From Mesorhizobium sp. WSM4311 (GTDB lineage: Bacteria; Pseudomonadota; Alphaproteobacteria; Rhizobiales; Rhizobiaceae): DNA of 64,000 nt. Below are positions 40,848 to 49,794 of this stretch, piece by piece. The stretch covers positions 124,001 through 188,000 of the forward strand of contig NZ_NSFV01000002.1 of NCBI RefSeq assembly GCF_002295115.1, in the 5' to 3' direction. The position numbers and the translations under genes were made by a program. Positions within the stretch are counted from its first letter, which is position 1. The number at the start of each line of letters is the position of its first letter. Below the pieces are notes generated by a model, which was not told the origin of the DNA, did no database searches, and was given only the letters and a program-made list of their open reading frames with translations.

Positions 40848-41834
40848 TCAGGCCTGTTGTATTGCCGAGAGTTTCCAGCTCGAGCCATTCTGACGCGTGA
40901 AAGTCCACAGTTCGGTCGCCTCTGTCGGATGGTCTTCGTCGCCCTCGACGACCTTGCCGCTGCCGCGTTCGCGCATCACGTCGCGAGACTCGTAGCGCAG
41001 CGCGGCCGTGGCGTAGTCGCGGTCGTCCTCGCGCCAGCTTTCCGCGATGTCGGCCTGCAGCAAGGTGATATCGGAGACCTCGTTCCGAAGACCTTTCTGG
41101 GCATTGTCGGCCAGCTCTTCCGAGAGATAGGACACCATCTCGGGCGTTGTCGCCCGGCGCAGGGCGGCATGGTCTTCGCGCCCGAATGCTTCCTGGACGT
41201 CGGTCAACAGCTTCTGGAATGCGTCGAGGTCGCTCTGAGCCAGCGTGATCTCCTCGGAGACGTCAGCCGGAGAGCCTCCGCCCGAACCGCCGCCAAAGCC
41301 GGGGATTGTGAACGCGCCGGCCGTTTGCTGCTGTGCCGGAGCGCGGTTCTCAAATCGCGGCGCCTGGGCATTGCCGGCACCGGCGAGCGCCGGGGTGGGG
41401 CCTTGCGCCGACCGCGAGCGGAAGAAGCGGATGGCCAGCATGATCGCGCCACTGATGAGCAGGGCTTGAAGCAGGAAGCCGAACATGCCGGCCAGGCCGC
41501 CGAACCCTTGCCCGACGAGCAGGCCGATCAGGCCGCCGAGCAGCAGGCCGCGCATCATCGTTCCGCCAAAACCGCTCATGAAGCCCGGCCGCTGTGGGCC
41601 GGCCTGCGGCTGCCGGGTGGCAGCGTTCACACCGGTGTTGGGTGTCATCGAACGCTCGACGGGAGCGATCGGCGCCGGCGCGGTCCTGGTCGGCGGCGCC
41701 GACTGGAACGTGCGCGTGCCGCGACTGCCGAAACTGCCGCCGCGCCGCGCCTCGGCATGATCGATCGCGATCATGGAGAATGCAAGGAACAGCCCGGCAA
41801 ACAGGGTTGCAAATCGACTGGTGCGAGACATCAT
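40848..41834 (-). CDS. Tim44-like domain protein
   Basis: A 328-aa membrane-associated protein. The N-terminal signal/anchor (residues about 8-28) ends at AEARRGG, followed by a low-complexity region rich in Pro, Ala and Arg. A strongly hydrophobic glycine-rich segment spans about 85-138 (LLLGGLIGLLVGQGFGGLAG). The C-terminal Tim44/TIM-like domain covers about 205-325 (DLDAFQKLLTDVQEAFGRED). Alphaproteobacterial homologues are membrane proteins of uncertain role, related to the domain of the mitochondrial import motor subunit. The adjacent zinc-ribbon gene lies upstream on the same strand, 63 bases away. Confidence 0.75.
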   Translation of the reverse strand: MMSRTSRFATLFAGLFLAFSMIAIDHAEARRGGSFGSRGTRTFQSAPPTRTAPAPIAPVERSMTPNTGVNAATRQPQAGPQRPGFMSGFGGTMMRGLLLGGLIGLLVGQGFGGLAGMFGFLLQALLISGAIMLAIRFFRSRSAQGPTPALAGAGNAQAPRFENRAPAQQQTAGAFTIPGFGGGSGGGSPADVSEEITLAQSDLDAFQKLLTDVQEAFGREDHAALRRATTPEMVSYLSEELADNAQKGLRNEVSDITLLQADIAESWREDDRDYATAALRYESRDVMRERGSGKVVEGDEDHPTEATELWTFTRQNGSSWKLSAIQQA

Positions 41835-41897
41835 CGCAGATGAACCTTTATCGATGTGGTTTTTTGGAAATTTCAGCAGGCGCCGGGCGTCATGCGG

Positions 41898-42191
41898 TCA
41901 ATCGAACAATTCCTCGAAGAAGGATTTCTTCCGCTTGGGATAGCGATGGCCCTGCGAGCGCGAATAATCGTCATCGCGGCCGTGTTGCGGCTGGGAGAAG
42001 GCTGCCGGCTGTGGCTGCGGCGCAGGCGACGCCTCCCTGCCGGAACGCTCGATGATCTTGTCGAGTTCGCCTCGATCAAGCCAGACGCCACGGCACTGCG
42101 GACAATAGTCGATCTCGATACCCTGGCGTTCGCTCATCACGAGCGCGACACGGCAGGAGGGGCAAACCAAACCAAGGAGGGAAGATGTCAT
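41898..42191 (-). CDS. Zinc-ribbon (zf-TFIIB type) small protein
   Basis: A 97-aa protein whose N-terminal half is a four-cysteine zinc ribbon: CPSC at 10-13 and CPQC at 30-33, with the family's CRGVWLDRGELDKII after it. The C-terminal half is disordered and charged (RYPKRKKSFFEELFD at the end). ATG 42191 has GGAG six bases upstream and is preferred to an in-frame TTG at 42203. Function unknown; proteins of this family are common and usually single genes. The 185 bases between it and the next gene show nothing recognisable. Confidence 0.75.
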   Translation of the reverse strand: MTSSLLGLVCPSCRVALVMSERQGIEIDYCPQCRGVWLDRGELDKIIERSGREASPAPQPQPAAFSQPQHGRDDDYSRSQGHRYPKRKKSFFEELFD

Positions 42192-42388
42192 ACGGGGCTC
42201 CAAACCGAAAGGATTGAGCCCGCTTGACCGAAAAAGGTGGAAACGGGCCCGTTAAAGCGGTCCGACATCACAATCACCAGAAGCGATCGTCAGAGGGGCC
42301 CGGCCCGCTCCAGACAGTTAGGAATGCGGAGCCAGGGCTTCAAGGGCGATATTGCCGGCAAGAATGATTTGTTGGCCGCTGCCGTCGC

Positions 42389-43378
42389 TCAAACCGTTAC
42401 GACGATCTTGCCGAACTGCTCGTTCGATTCGAGGTAGCGGTGCGCCTCGACGATCTGGTCGAAAGCAAAGATCCTGTCGATGATCGGCCTCAGCGTGCCG
42501 GTTTCCAGGCCTTCGAGGATGAACGCCTTCGCGATCTCCAGCTTCTCTGGGGCGCCGGTGATCTCGTGCACGAGATAACCACGCAACGTCAGCGTCTTGC
42601 CCAACACGGCAGACAAGGGGAACGGCGTCGGCTCGGGGCTCAGTCCACCATATTCGATGAGAATGCCGCCCTTTGACATTGCCGCTGTCAGCGGCTCGAA
42701 GATCGGACCGCCGATTGCATCGAGCACGACCCGCACGCCCTGCGGTCCCGCGATCTCGCTCAGCCGTGCGGCGAGATCTTCCTCGGCCAGGACCACAACA
42801 TGCGCCGCGCCGGCATCGAGCAAGGCCTGTTTCTTTGCCGATGTTCGCGTCACCGCGATCGCTGTCGCGCCAACCTTGTTGGCGATCTGGATCGCGGCAA
42901 GCCCGACGCTGCTGGAGGCAGCGGTGATGACGACAGCGTCTACACTGCTCAGTCTGGCGATGTCGATCAGGGCGCCATAGGCGGTGAGATATTGCATCCA
43001 GACAGCCGCCGCTGTCTGCCAGTCGAGCGACGGTGGGTGCTTGACGATGAGCCCGGCGGGATAGGTGACCAGCTCGCCGTAAGCCGGCCAGCGCGCCATC
43101 GATTGCGGCGGGATGACGCTGACGGCGTCGCCCGGGACGAAATCGTTCACGCCTTCGCCTACCGTTTCGACAATTCCCGCCGCCTCGAGACCAAGCCCGG
43201 AGGGCAGGGCGGGCGTCTCGATATAGCTGCCCGCACGCAGCAGTGCCTCGGCGCGATTGAGGCCGAGTGCCTTGACGCGGATTTGAACCTCTCCCGGACC
43301 CGCTGGAGCGAGATCGATATCCTCGATGCGCAGGACTTCTGGACCGCCATGCTGATGGAAGCAGACAGTACGAGCCAT
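42389..43378 (-). CDS. Zinc-independent quinone oxidoreductase-like MDR enzyme
   Basis: A 329-aa member of the quinone oxidoreductase branch of the MDR superfamily. The N-terminal GroES-like domain (CFHQHGGPEVLRIEDIDLAP) is followed by a Rossmann domain with AVVITAASSSVGLAAIQIA. No zinc-ligand cysteines are visible. It is divergent from a LysR gene with a 102-base spacer full of inverted repeats, the standard picture of a LysR-controlled stress or detoxification gene. Confidence 0.8.
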   Translation of the reverse strand: MARTVCFHQHGGPEVLRIEDIDLAPAGPGEVQIRVKALGLNRAEALLRAGSYIETPALPSGLGLEAAGIVETVGEGVNDFVPGDAVSVIPPQSMARWPAYGELVTYPAGLIVKHPPSLDWQTAAAVWMQYLTAYGALIDIARLSSVDAVVITAASSSVGLAAIQIANKVGATAIAVTRTSAKKQALLDAGAAHVVVLAEEDLAARLSEIAGPQGVRVVLDAIGGPIFEPLTAAMSKGGILIEYGGLSPEPTPFPLSAVLGKTLTLRGYLVHEITGAPEKLEIAKAFILEGLETGTLRPIIDRIFAFDQIVEAHRYLESNEQFGKIVVTV

Positions 43379-43393
43379 TCGGGTTACTCCAAA

Positions 43394-43438
43394 TTATCTG
43401 TACCGAATAGGCTATGTAGCCAGAGACTTGATAGATAA
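43394..43438. promoter_or_regulatory. Operator candidates in the MDR-lysR divergent spacer
   Basis: TTATCT (43394-43399) and AGATAA (43433-43438) are inverted copies about 40 bases apart, and between them lies GGCTA-TG-TAGCC (43410-43421), a perfect 5-bp-arm palindrome. Such paired and central elements are usual for LysR-type tetramers controlling a divergent gene and themselves. Confidence 0.5.
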
Positions 43439-43480
43439 ATGGGCGTAAGGGTAAAGCAGTAGAAACCATAGGTTTCGAAT

Positions 43481-44383
43481 ATGGATAGGCTCGAGAGCAT
43501 GGCCGTGTTCGTCAAGGCGGTCGACCTTGGCTCGTTCGCGGCAGCGGCGGTAGCGCTCGACCTGTCCGGGCCGATGGTGGGCAAGCATGTCCGTTCTCTC
43601 GAAGAGCGGCTCGGCGTTCGCCTCATCAATCGCTCCACGCGCCGCCAGAGCCTGACCGATTTCGGTCGCGCCTATTATGAACGCTGCCGCATCGTGCTGG
43701 CCGAGGCGGAAGCCGCCGATGCGCTGGCCGCCGACCAGTTTTCGGAACCGAGAGGCAGACTGCGCGTGACCATGCCGGCGCATTTCGGCCGCCACTGCGT
43801 CACCCCCGTGCTGCTGAAGCTGGCGCGGCACTATCCGATGCTGGAACTCGATTTGTCACTCAGCGACCGCTTCGCCGATCTTGCCGAAGACGGCTTTGAC
43901 CTTGCCATCCGCACCGGCGATCTGGACGATAAGGCGGGCATCATCGCCCGCCGCGTTGCGCGGCAAGGCATGGTCGTCTGTGCCTCGCCCGCCTATCTCG
44001 GGCTTCATGGCGAGCCGCGGCGGATCGAAGACCTCGCCGATCATCAGGCGATTGTCTATCGCAGGCTTGGCCAGGTCGTTCAGCCCTGGCTGTTTGCGCG
44101 TGAAGGGCAATCCGCACAGGAGATCATGCCGACCGGCCGCCTGCGGCTCGACGATCTCGATGCCATCGCCGATGCAGCGGCAGAAGGCATGGGGCTGGCG
44201 TGGTTGCCATGGTGGCTGGTCCGCGCGCGCATAGAGGCCGGTGGGCTGGTCGCGCTGTTGCCGGACCAGCCGCACTATCTCTACGACTGCCACGCGCTCT
44301 GGCTGCAGACGCCGCATCTGCCGCTCAAGGTTAGGCTCGCCATCGATGCGCTGGCGGCCGCCCTGCCGAAACTGATGGGCTGA
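43481..44383 (+). CDS. LysR-family transcriptional regulator
   Basis: A 300-aa regulator. The N-terminal winged helix (residues about 5-62: MAVFVKAVDLGSFAAAAVAL, then LSGPMVGKHVRSLEERLGV) precedes a two-lobe effector domain (about 90-295). It belongs to the CrgA/AaeR-like branch, whose members often control a divergent oxidoreductase. ATG 43481 has no strong ribosome binding site; ATG 43499 is a possible alternative. Likely regulates the divergent MDR gene. Confidence 0.85.
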   Translation: MDRLESMAVFVKAVDLGSFAAAAVALDLSGPMVGKHVRSLEERLGVRLINRSTRRQSLTDFGRAYYERCRIVLAEAEAADALAADQFSEPRGRLRVTMPAHFGRHCVTPVLLKLARHYPMLELDLSLSDRFADLAEDGFDLAIRTGDLDDKAGIIARRVARQGMVVCASPAYLGLHGEPRRIEDLADHQAIVYRRLGQVVQPWLFAREGQSAQEIMPTGRLRLDDLDAIADAAAEGMGLAWLPWWLVRARIEAGGLVALLPDQPHYLYDCHALWLQTPHLPLKVRLAIDALAAALPKLMG

Positions 44384-44472
44384 TCGCCAACAGAGCAGGC
44401 TTGCGCTTTTTGAGGTGCCGCTTTCCAATGCCATATGAAGGCGGAACGTGTGCATTGCAGGAGAGGCGGTTC

Positions 44473-46119
44473 ATGACCAAAGGTTCGGATCTGTTCGTGG
44501 CGGCTCTCGAGAATGAAGGGGTCGACCGGATTTTCGGCATTCCGGGCGAGGAGAATCTCGACATCGTCGAATCGATCCGCCGCTCGTCGATCCAGTTGAT
44601 CCTGACCCGACATGAGCAGGCGGCTGCTTTCATGGCCGCTACCTATGGCAGGCTCACCGGCAAGGCAGGCGTGTGCATCACCACGCTTGGCCCTGGCGCA
44701 CTCAATCTGACGACCGGCGCGGCCTATGCGCTGCTCGGCGCGATGCCGATGATCATGATCACCGGCCAGAAGGGCATCTTGTCATCGCGGCAGGCGCGCT
44801 TCCAGATCGTCGACATCGTCGCGGCGATGAAGCCGCTGACCAAGCTGTCGCGCCAGATCGTCTCGCCCAAGATGATCCCCTCGCTGGTGCGAGAGGCCTT
44901 CCGCGTTGCCCAGGAAGAGCGGCCCGGCCCGGTGCATCTGGAACTGCCGGAAGACATTGCGGCGGCCGAGTGCGAGCCGATGGCGCTGGTGCCGACGCAC
45001 CCGGTCGAACTGCCGTTGGCCAGCGCGGACGCGCTCGATCGCGCCGCCCGCATGATCTTGGAGGCCAAGCGTCCGCTGCTGATGTTCGGCGCGGCGGCGT
45101 CGCGTCCGCGTGTGACCCCAGATGTCGCCCAGTTCGTGCTGCGCACGCAAATACCCTATTTCACCACGCAGATGGGCAAGGGCACGGTGCCCGGCGGCAC
45201 CGAACTCTACATGGGAACGGCGGCACTGTCGGAGCGCGACTATGTGCACGAGGCCATCGAACAGGCCGATCTGATCATCACCATCGGCCACGACACGGTG
45301 GAGAAACCGCCCTTCATCATGGGCGCCAACGGGCCGAAGGTCATCCATGTCGGCTATCACTCGGCCGATGTCGAGCAGGTCTATTTCCCGCAGGCCGAGA
45401 TCGTTGGCGATCTTGGCCCGTCGCTGGCGCTGCTGGCGGACCGCATCGAGGGCAAGATCCCCAACGCGCAGGCCTTGCTGCCGCTCAGGGAAGGCATTCT
45501 GAGCCGCATCGCCGCGCGCGCCGCCGAAGACCGCTTCACGCCGCAGCGCATCGTGCATGATGTGCGCGCCGTGATGCCGGCGGACGGGATCCTCGCCCTC
45601 GACAACGGCATGTACAAGATCTGGTTCGCACGCAACTACCGCACGCGCATGGCAAACACGCTGCTGCTCGACAATGCGCTGGCCACGATGGGCGCCGGCC
45701 TGCCGTCGGCGATGATGGCATCACTGCTTTATCCCAGGCGCCGTGTCATGGCCATTTGCGGCGATGGCGGCTTCATGATGAACAGCCAGGAACTGGAGAC
45801 CGCCGTCAGGCTGAAGCTCAGCCTGGTCATCCTGCTGCTGGAGGACCATGCCTATGGCATGATCCGCTGGAAGCAGGCGGTCGACGAATTCCCGGATTTC
45901 GGCATGACCTTCGGCAATCCCGATTTCGTCAAATACGCCGAGGCCTATGGCGCCAAGGGAACCAGGGTTACGGAGATCGCCGATTTGCGGCCGGCGCTGG
46001 AACGGGCCTTCACCGGCGGCGGCGTGCATCTCGTCGTCGTGCCCATCGACTATTCCGAAAACACCAGGGTGCTGGTCGACGAATTGCGCGAGCGGCTGCC
46101 GGCGCCGCGGACGCCCTGA
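44473..46119 (+). CDS. ThDP-dependent acetolactate synthase-like enzyme
   Basis: A 548-aa thiamine diphosphate enzyme annotated by family as acetolactate synthase large subunit. The N-terminal pyrimidine domain carries the activating glutamate E48 (TRHEQAAAF), and the central and PP domains follow; GDGGFMMNSQELET begins the ThDP-Mg motif. The motif usually ends in NN or ND, but here reads EDHAYGMI, so the asparagine that ligates magnesium is a glutamate. No regulatory small-subunit gene is nearby, suggesting a catabolic or alternative 2-oxoacid-utilising enzyme. ATG 44473 is chosen for the GGAGAGG just upstream; it follows the LysR gene by 89 bases on the same strand. Confidence 0.75.
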   Translation: MTKGSDLFVAALENEGVDRIFGIPGEENLDIVESIRRSSIQLILTRHEQAAAFMAATYGRLTGKAGVCITTLGPGALNLTTGAAYALLGAMPMIMITGQKGILSSRQARFQIVDIVAAMKPLTKLSRQIVSPKMIPSLVREAFRVAQEERPGPVHLELPEDIAAAECEPMALVPTHPVELPLASADALDRAARMILEAKRPLLMFGAAASRPRVTPDVAQFVLRTQIPYFTTQMGKGTVPGGTELYMGTAALSERDYVHEAIEQADLIITIGHDTVEKPPFIMGANGPKVIHVGYHSADVEQVYFPQAEIVGDLGPSLALLADRIEGKIPNAQALLPLREGILSRIAARAAEDRFTPQRIVHDVRAVMPADGILALDNGMYKIWFARNYRTRMANTLLLDNALATMGAGLPSAMMASLLYPRRRVMAICGDGGFMMNSQELETAVRLKLSLVILLLEDHAYGMIRWKQAVDEFPDFGMTFGNPDFVKYAEAYGAKGTRVTEIADLRPALERAFTGGGVHLVVVPIDYSENTRVLVDELRERLPAPRTP

Positions 46120-46146
46120 CGGCAGCGGTAAAGCCGCCGTCAGGGC
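46113..46146. terminator. Bidirectional stem-loop between convergent genes
   Basis: GCCCTGACGGC and GCCGTCAGGGC make a perfect 11-bp stem around a 12-base loop. The left arm contains the stop codon of the ThDP enzyme gene and the whole fills the gap before the end of the convergent solute-binding-protein gene. There is no T tract, so it may block read-through or protect message ends and not act as a classical intrinsic terminator. Confidence 0.65.
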
Positions 46147-46163
46147 CGCTTGAGTGTAAGATC

Positions 46164-47333
46164 CTACACCTTGCAGTAAGGCGTGACCGGCGTGATGGTG
46201 CCGAAATCCTTGGCGATCTCGTAGCCGATGCCGTCCGCCGCCGCCTTGCCGACATAGGAATGGCAGAGCGTGTGGTTGTTCGAGGCATCGACGCGGATCT
46301 TGCCTTGCGGGGCGTCGAACTCGATGGTCGGCAATGCCTTGAGCACATCGTCATCCCTGAGTGACCCGGCCTTCTCGGCGGCCAGCGCATAGAGATGCAG
46401 GCCGTTATAGCCGGCCTCGCCGATGCCGTTCACCATCTTCTCCTGGCCGAACTTTTCGCGGAAGCTTGCGATGAACTTCTTGTTGACCGGATTGTCGAGT
46501 GCCATCCAGTAAGGCTGCGGCGCATAGGTGCCGGCGGCGACGCCTGGCGGCAGCGCGTCCTTGTTGAAAACCTCGTCGAGCGGCGCGATCAGCGGCTGCT
46601 TGATGTCGAAAGAACGATACTGCTTGAGCTGCGTGACGGCATCGTTGCCGACCACCATCGACCAGACGACATCGGGCTTCAGCGACTTGATCTTCTGGAA
46701 GGCCGGGCCGAAATCCGTGGTGCCGAACGGATAGTAGTCGGCGCCGATGATCTTGCCGCCGGTCTTCTCGTAAGCTGCCGTGATCGCCTCCGTCATCTTC
46801 TGCGGCCAGGCATAGTCGGAAGCCATGATGTAGATCGTCTTGCCGAGATTCTCGGCCACCCATGGCATCATCGGGTCGACCTGCTGCATCGGGATCGGCC
46901 CGGTGGCGACGAAGTAGCGATTGCATTCGCCACCCTCGAAATTGGTCGGGTAGAAGAACAGCTTCTTGGCTTTGGAGGTCACCGACAGCGTCGCGCTGCG
47001 CTCGGGCGAGATGATCGTGCCCATGACCACATCGACCTTGTCCTCGTTGATGAGCTTGCGCGCCTTGTCGATCGAGCCCTTGGTCGTGGTCTGGTTGTCC
47101 TCGATGAACAGTTCGATCTGGCGGCCGCCAATGCCGTTGGCGGCGTTGAGTTCGGCGGCGGCGAGCTTGTAGCAATTGAGCAGCGTCTCGCCGAGGATCG
47201 CCTGCAGCCCGGTGATCGGGATCGACAGGCCGACCTTGACGGTGTCGGCGGCGCGCAGGATCGACGGCGCGCCGACCATGGCGAAGGCGGCGGCAGCGCC
47301 GCCGGATTTCAGGATCGTTCTTCTGCTTATCAT
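46164..47333 (-). CDS. Urea/short-chain amide ABC transporter substrate-binding protein (UrtA/FmdD-like)
   Basis: A 389-aa periplasmic binding protein of the branched-chain amino acid/amide family. The N-terminus MISRRTILKSGGAAAAFAMV is a twin-arginine-type signal peptide, with cleavage after LRA near residue 28. The mature part shows VGLSIPITGLQAILGETLLN and GGRQIELFIEDNQTTTKGS, and closes with a conserved C-terminal lobe. The family includes urea, formamide/acetamide and amidase-regulator (AmiC) binding proteins. It is the last gene of its operon, 69 bases after the second ATPase. The HDAC-like gene at the head of the operon suggests an N-acyl ligand. Confidence 0.85.
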   Translation of the reverse strand: MISRRTILKSGGAAAAFAMVGAPSILRAADTVKVGLSIPITGLQAILGETLLNCYKLAAAELNAANGIGGRQIELFIEDNQTTTKGSIDKARKLINEDKVDVVMGTIISPERSATLSVTSKAKKLFFYPTNFEGGECNRYFVATGPIPMQQVDPMMPWVAENLGKTIYIMASDYAWPQKMTEAITAAYEKTGGKIIGADYYPFGTTDFGPAFQKIKSLKPDVVWSMVVGNDAVTQLKQYRSFDIKQPLIAPLDEVFNKDALPPGVAAGTYAPQPYWMALDNPVNKKFIASFREKFGQEKMVNGIGEAGYNGLHLYALAAEKAGSLRDDDVLKALPTIEFDAPQGKIRVDASNNHTLCHSYVGKAAADGIGYEIAKDFGTITPVTPYCKV

Positions 47334-47402
47334 TGTTATGTTCCCTTCCAGTCCGGGCGCGCCCCATGCACGCCTTACAAAGTCAGCAGGTCCAGGCGCG
47401 CC

Positions 47403-48104
47403 TCATAGGGCCAACAGGTCCTTCAGCAGGCTCTCGTCGGCGAACGCCGCCGGCGTGCCCTCGTGCACGATCCTGCCCTTTTCCATCACCAGGCAGCGGT
47501 CCGCCGCCTTGAGAACGAGATCGAGGTTCTGCTCGACCAGAACGATCGCGATGCCGCGCTCGCGGGCGATGCGCGGCACCAGTTCGGCGATCGACTGCAC
47601 GATGTTCGGCTGAATGCCTTCCGAGGGCTCGTCGAGCAGCAGCACCGAAGGCAGGCCGCACAACGCGCGGCCGATCGCCAGCATCTGCTGTTGGCCACCC
47701 GACAGCGTGCCGGCGATTTGCGCCTCGCGTTCGCGCAGGATCGGAAAATAGCCGAAGATGTCGTCAGGAATGCCGCCGTCGCCACGGTCCCTGGCTGCGC
47801 GCGTGCCGACCTCCAAATTCTGCCGCACGGTCAGCTGGTTGAAGATGCCGCGGCCCTGCGGCACATGCGCTATGCCCGCCCGCGCCCGGCGGAAGGCCGC
47901 CGCGTTGGTAAGGTCCTGATCGCCGAGAACCACGGCGCCGCCGCTCGCCCTCAGGCCGCCGGCGATGACGCGCAGCAGCGTCGTCTTGCCGGCGCCATTG
48001 CGGCCAAGCAGGCCGACAACTTCACCCGGTGCCACGCTGAGATCGATGCCGTTCAGCACAGGGAGCAGGCCGTAGCCGGCCGAGACCGCGAGTGTCCGCA
48101 GCAT
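47403..48104 (-). CDS. Amide/urea-type ABC transporter ATP-binding protein (UrtE/LivF-like)
   Basis: A 233-aa ATPase. Walker A GRNGAGKTT, a long Q-loop region (VPQGRGIFNQLTVRQNL), signature LSGGQQQMLAIGRAL and Walker B LLLDEPSEGIQPN are those of the LivF/UrtE subgroup. The start ATG 48104 lies 2 bases after the UrtD-type stop. It pairs with the UrtD-like ATPase to drive a heterodimeric permease. Confidence 0.85.
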   Translation of the reverse strand: MLRTLAVSAGYGLLPVLNGIDLSVAPGEVVGLLGRNGAGKTTLLRVIAGGLRASGGAVVLGDQDLTNAAAFRRARAGIAHVPQGRGIFNQLTVRQNLEVGTRAARDRGDGGIPDDIFGYFPILREREAQIAGTLSGGQQQMLAIGRALCGLPSVLLLDEPSEGIQPNIVQSIAELVPRIARERGIAIVLVEQNLDLVLKAADRCLVMEKGRIVHEGTPAAFADESLLKDLLAL

Positions 48105-48106
48105 GG

Positions 48107-48811
48107 TCAGCGCCTCCCCAGATAGACATCGCGGACCATTTCGTCGGTCTCGATGTCGTGGAAAGGACCGCTGCGCAGCCGGCGTCCCTGGTGCAGCACC
48201 AGCGTCTCGCAGTTCAGTGCCCGCACGAAGCGGATGTCGTGCTCGACCGCGACGATCGAGAACTCGCCCTTTAGCCGCAGCAGCATCTCGGCGGTAGCCA
48301 GCGTTTCCTGCGGCGTCATGCCGGCGGTCGGCTCGTCGAGCAGCAGCAGCCTTGGTTCGATCGCCAGCGCCATGCCGATCTCCAGCCATTGCTTCTGGCC
48401 GTGCGCCAGTTCGCCGGCCAGCGTGGCCGCGCGGTTACCAAGCGCGACCAGGTCCAGCAGCTCACCGACCGGACGCACCGGTGAAGAGGCGCCCCACCGT
48501 GCGACCTTGAGGTTGTCCTCGACCGAGAGGCTCGGAAAGACCGACGGGATCTGGAATTTTCGGGCGATCCCGAGCCGGGCGATCCGGTGCAGCGGCAGGC
48601 CGGCGATGTCATGGCCGAGAAAGCGCACGCTGCCGCTGGTCGGGCGAAGCGTGCCGGTCAAAAGGTTGAGGAAGGTGCTCTTGCCGGCGCCATTCGGCCC
48701 GATGATGCAGCAGAGCTCTTTGTCGCGCACCGTCAGGTTCAACGCTTCCAGCGCCTGCAGCCCGCCAAAGCGGATGCCGACGTTCTCGGCCTGAAGCAGC
48801 ACGTCGCTCAT
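48107..48811 (-). CDS. Amide/urea-type ABC transporter ATP-binding protein (UrtD/LivG-like)
   Basis: A 234-aa ATPase with Walker A GPNGAGKST, Walker B LLLDEPTAGM and the switch histidine (VEHDIRFVR). Its signature reads LAHGQKQWLEIGMAL instead of LSGGQ; LSHGQKQW is the usual signature in UrtD proteins, so this is a subgroup marker and not damage. The start overlaps the permease stop by 4 bases (ATGA). With LivF-type UrtE it forms the ATPase pair. Confidence 0.85.
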   Translation of the reverse strand: MSDVLLQAENVGIRFGGLQALEALNLTVRDKELCCIIGPNGAGKSTFLNLLTGTLRPTSGSVRFLGHDIAGLPLHRIARLGIARKFQIPSVFPSLSVEDNLKVARWGASSPVRPVGELLDLVALGNRAATLAGELAHGQKQWLEIGMALAIEPRLLLLDEPTAGMTPQETLATAEMLLRLKGEFSIVAVEHDIRFVRALNCETLVLHQGRRLRSGPFHDIETDEMVRDVYLGRR

Positions 48812-49794
48812 TGCGCCGGCCTCCTGCCGTTGAACAGGCTCTTCAGCCGCGCATAGATCGACAGGATGCCGTCCGGCAGCACGAAGACGATGATGACGAA
48901 GACGCAGCCGAGCAGCAGGGGCCACAGACTCGGGTTGAAGCTGCTGATCGTCTGCTGCGCGCGCTGGATGGCGATGGCGCCCAGCACCGGGCCAAGCAGC
49001 GTGCCGCGCCCGCCAACCGCCACCCAGACGATCACTTCCGTCGACAGCAGCAGCCCGGACAAATCGGGCGCCACCAGCCCGGCCATGCAGACATAGAGCG
49101 CGCCGGCAAGCCCGGCGATCGCAGCGGACAGGACGAAGGTGGCGAGCAGCCTTAGCGGCGCATTGTGGCCAAGGGCGGCCACCCGGACTTCATTGTCCTG
49201 GATGGCGGTGAGCACCATGCCCCAGCGACCACGGCTGATCGACCACAGCGCCAGTACAACCACCGCGACGATCGCCGCAACGAAGATGTAGGAGGGCAGG
49301 TCCTGGCTGAGATCGACATGCAGCCCGCCGAGATCGAACGCGATCGGCGGGATGCCGATCAGCCCGCTGTCACCGCCGGTGACCGAGCTCCAGGAGACCG
49401 CGGCCTGCTGGCAGATGACGCCCATGGCGAGCGTCACGATGGTGAAGTAGCTGCCGCGGATGCCGCCGAAGAACAGGAAGTAGCCGATAATGGCGGCGAC
49501 GAAGGCAGCACCCGCAATCGCGCCCAGGATGCCGAGCACGCTGCCCAAGGGGATGGCGTCGTTGAGGGTGGTGAGCGCCATGATGTAGCCGCCAATGCCG
49601 AAGAAGGCGGCATGGCCGAAACACAGAATGCCCGTGCGGCCCCAGAAGAAGTCGAGGCTCGCCGCGAACAGGCCGAAGATCAGCGCGTCGCGGATCACCG
49701 TCAGCTGGTAGCCGTCGGCGAAGAAAGGATAGACAATCGCGAGCGTCACGCAGACGGCGAAGATCACCAGCCAGTTGCGGTCGCGCGCGATCAT
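48808..49794 (-). CDS. Amide/urea-type ABC transporter permease (UrtC/LivM-like)
   Basis: A 328-aa membrane protein with about ten predicted spans. The LivM-family loop GRWGMVLTAIQDNEVRVAAL, which docks on the ATPase, lies around residues 190-210, followed by GLAGALYVCMAGLVAP. Its start and stop both overlap neighbours by 4 bases, so the transporter genes are tightly coupled. Confidence 0.85.
   Translation of the reverse strand: MIARDRNWLVIFAVCVTLAIVYPFFADGYQLTVIRDALIFGLFAASLDFFWGRTGILCFGHAAFFGIGGYIMALTTLNDAIPLGSVLGILGAIAGAAFVAAIIGYFLFFGGIRGSYFTIVTLAMGVICQQAAVSWSSVTGGDSGLIGIPPIAFDLGGLHVDLSQDLPSYIFVAAIVAVVVLALWSISRGRWGMVLTAIQDNEVRVAALGHNAPLRLLATFVLSAAIAGLAGALYVCMAGLVAPDLSGLLLSTEVIVWVAVGGRGTLLGPVLGAIAIQRAQQTISSFNPSLWPLLLGCVFVIIVFVLPDGILSIYARLKSLFNGRRPAQ

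Noticed and set aside
48107..48811. LAHGQ signature as a damaged ATPase motif.
   Set aside because: UrtD-type ATPases normally have HGQ at this point, so the variant is expected of the subgroup.
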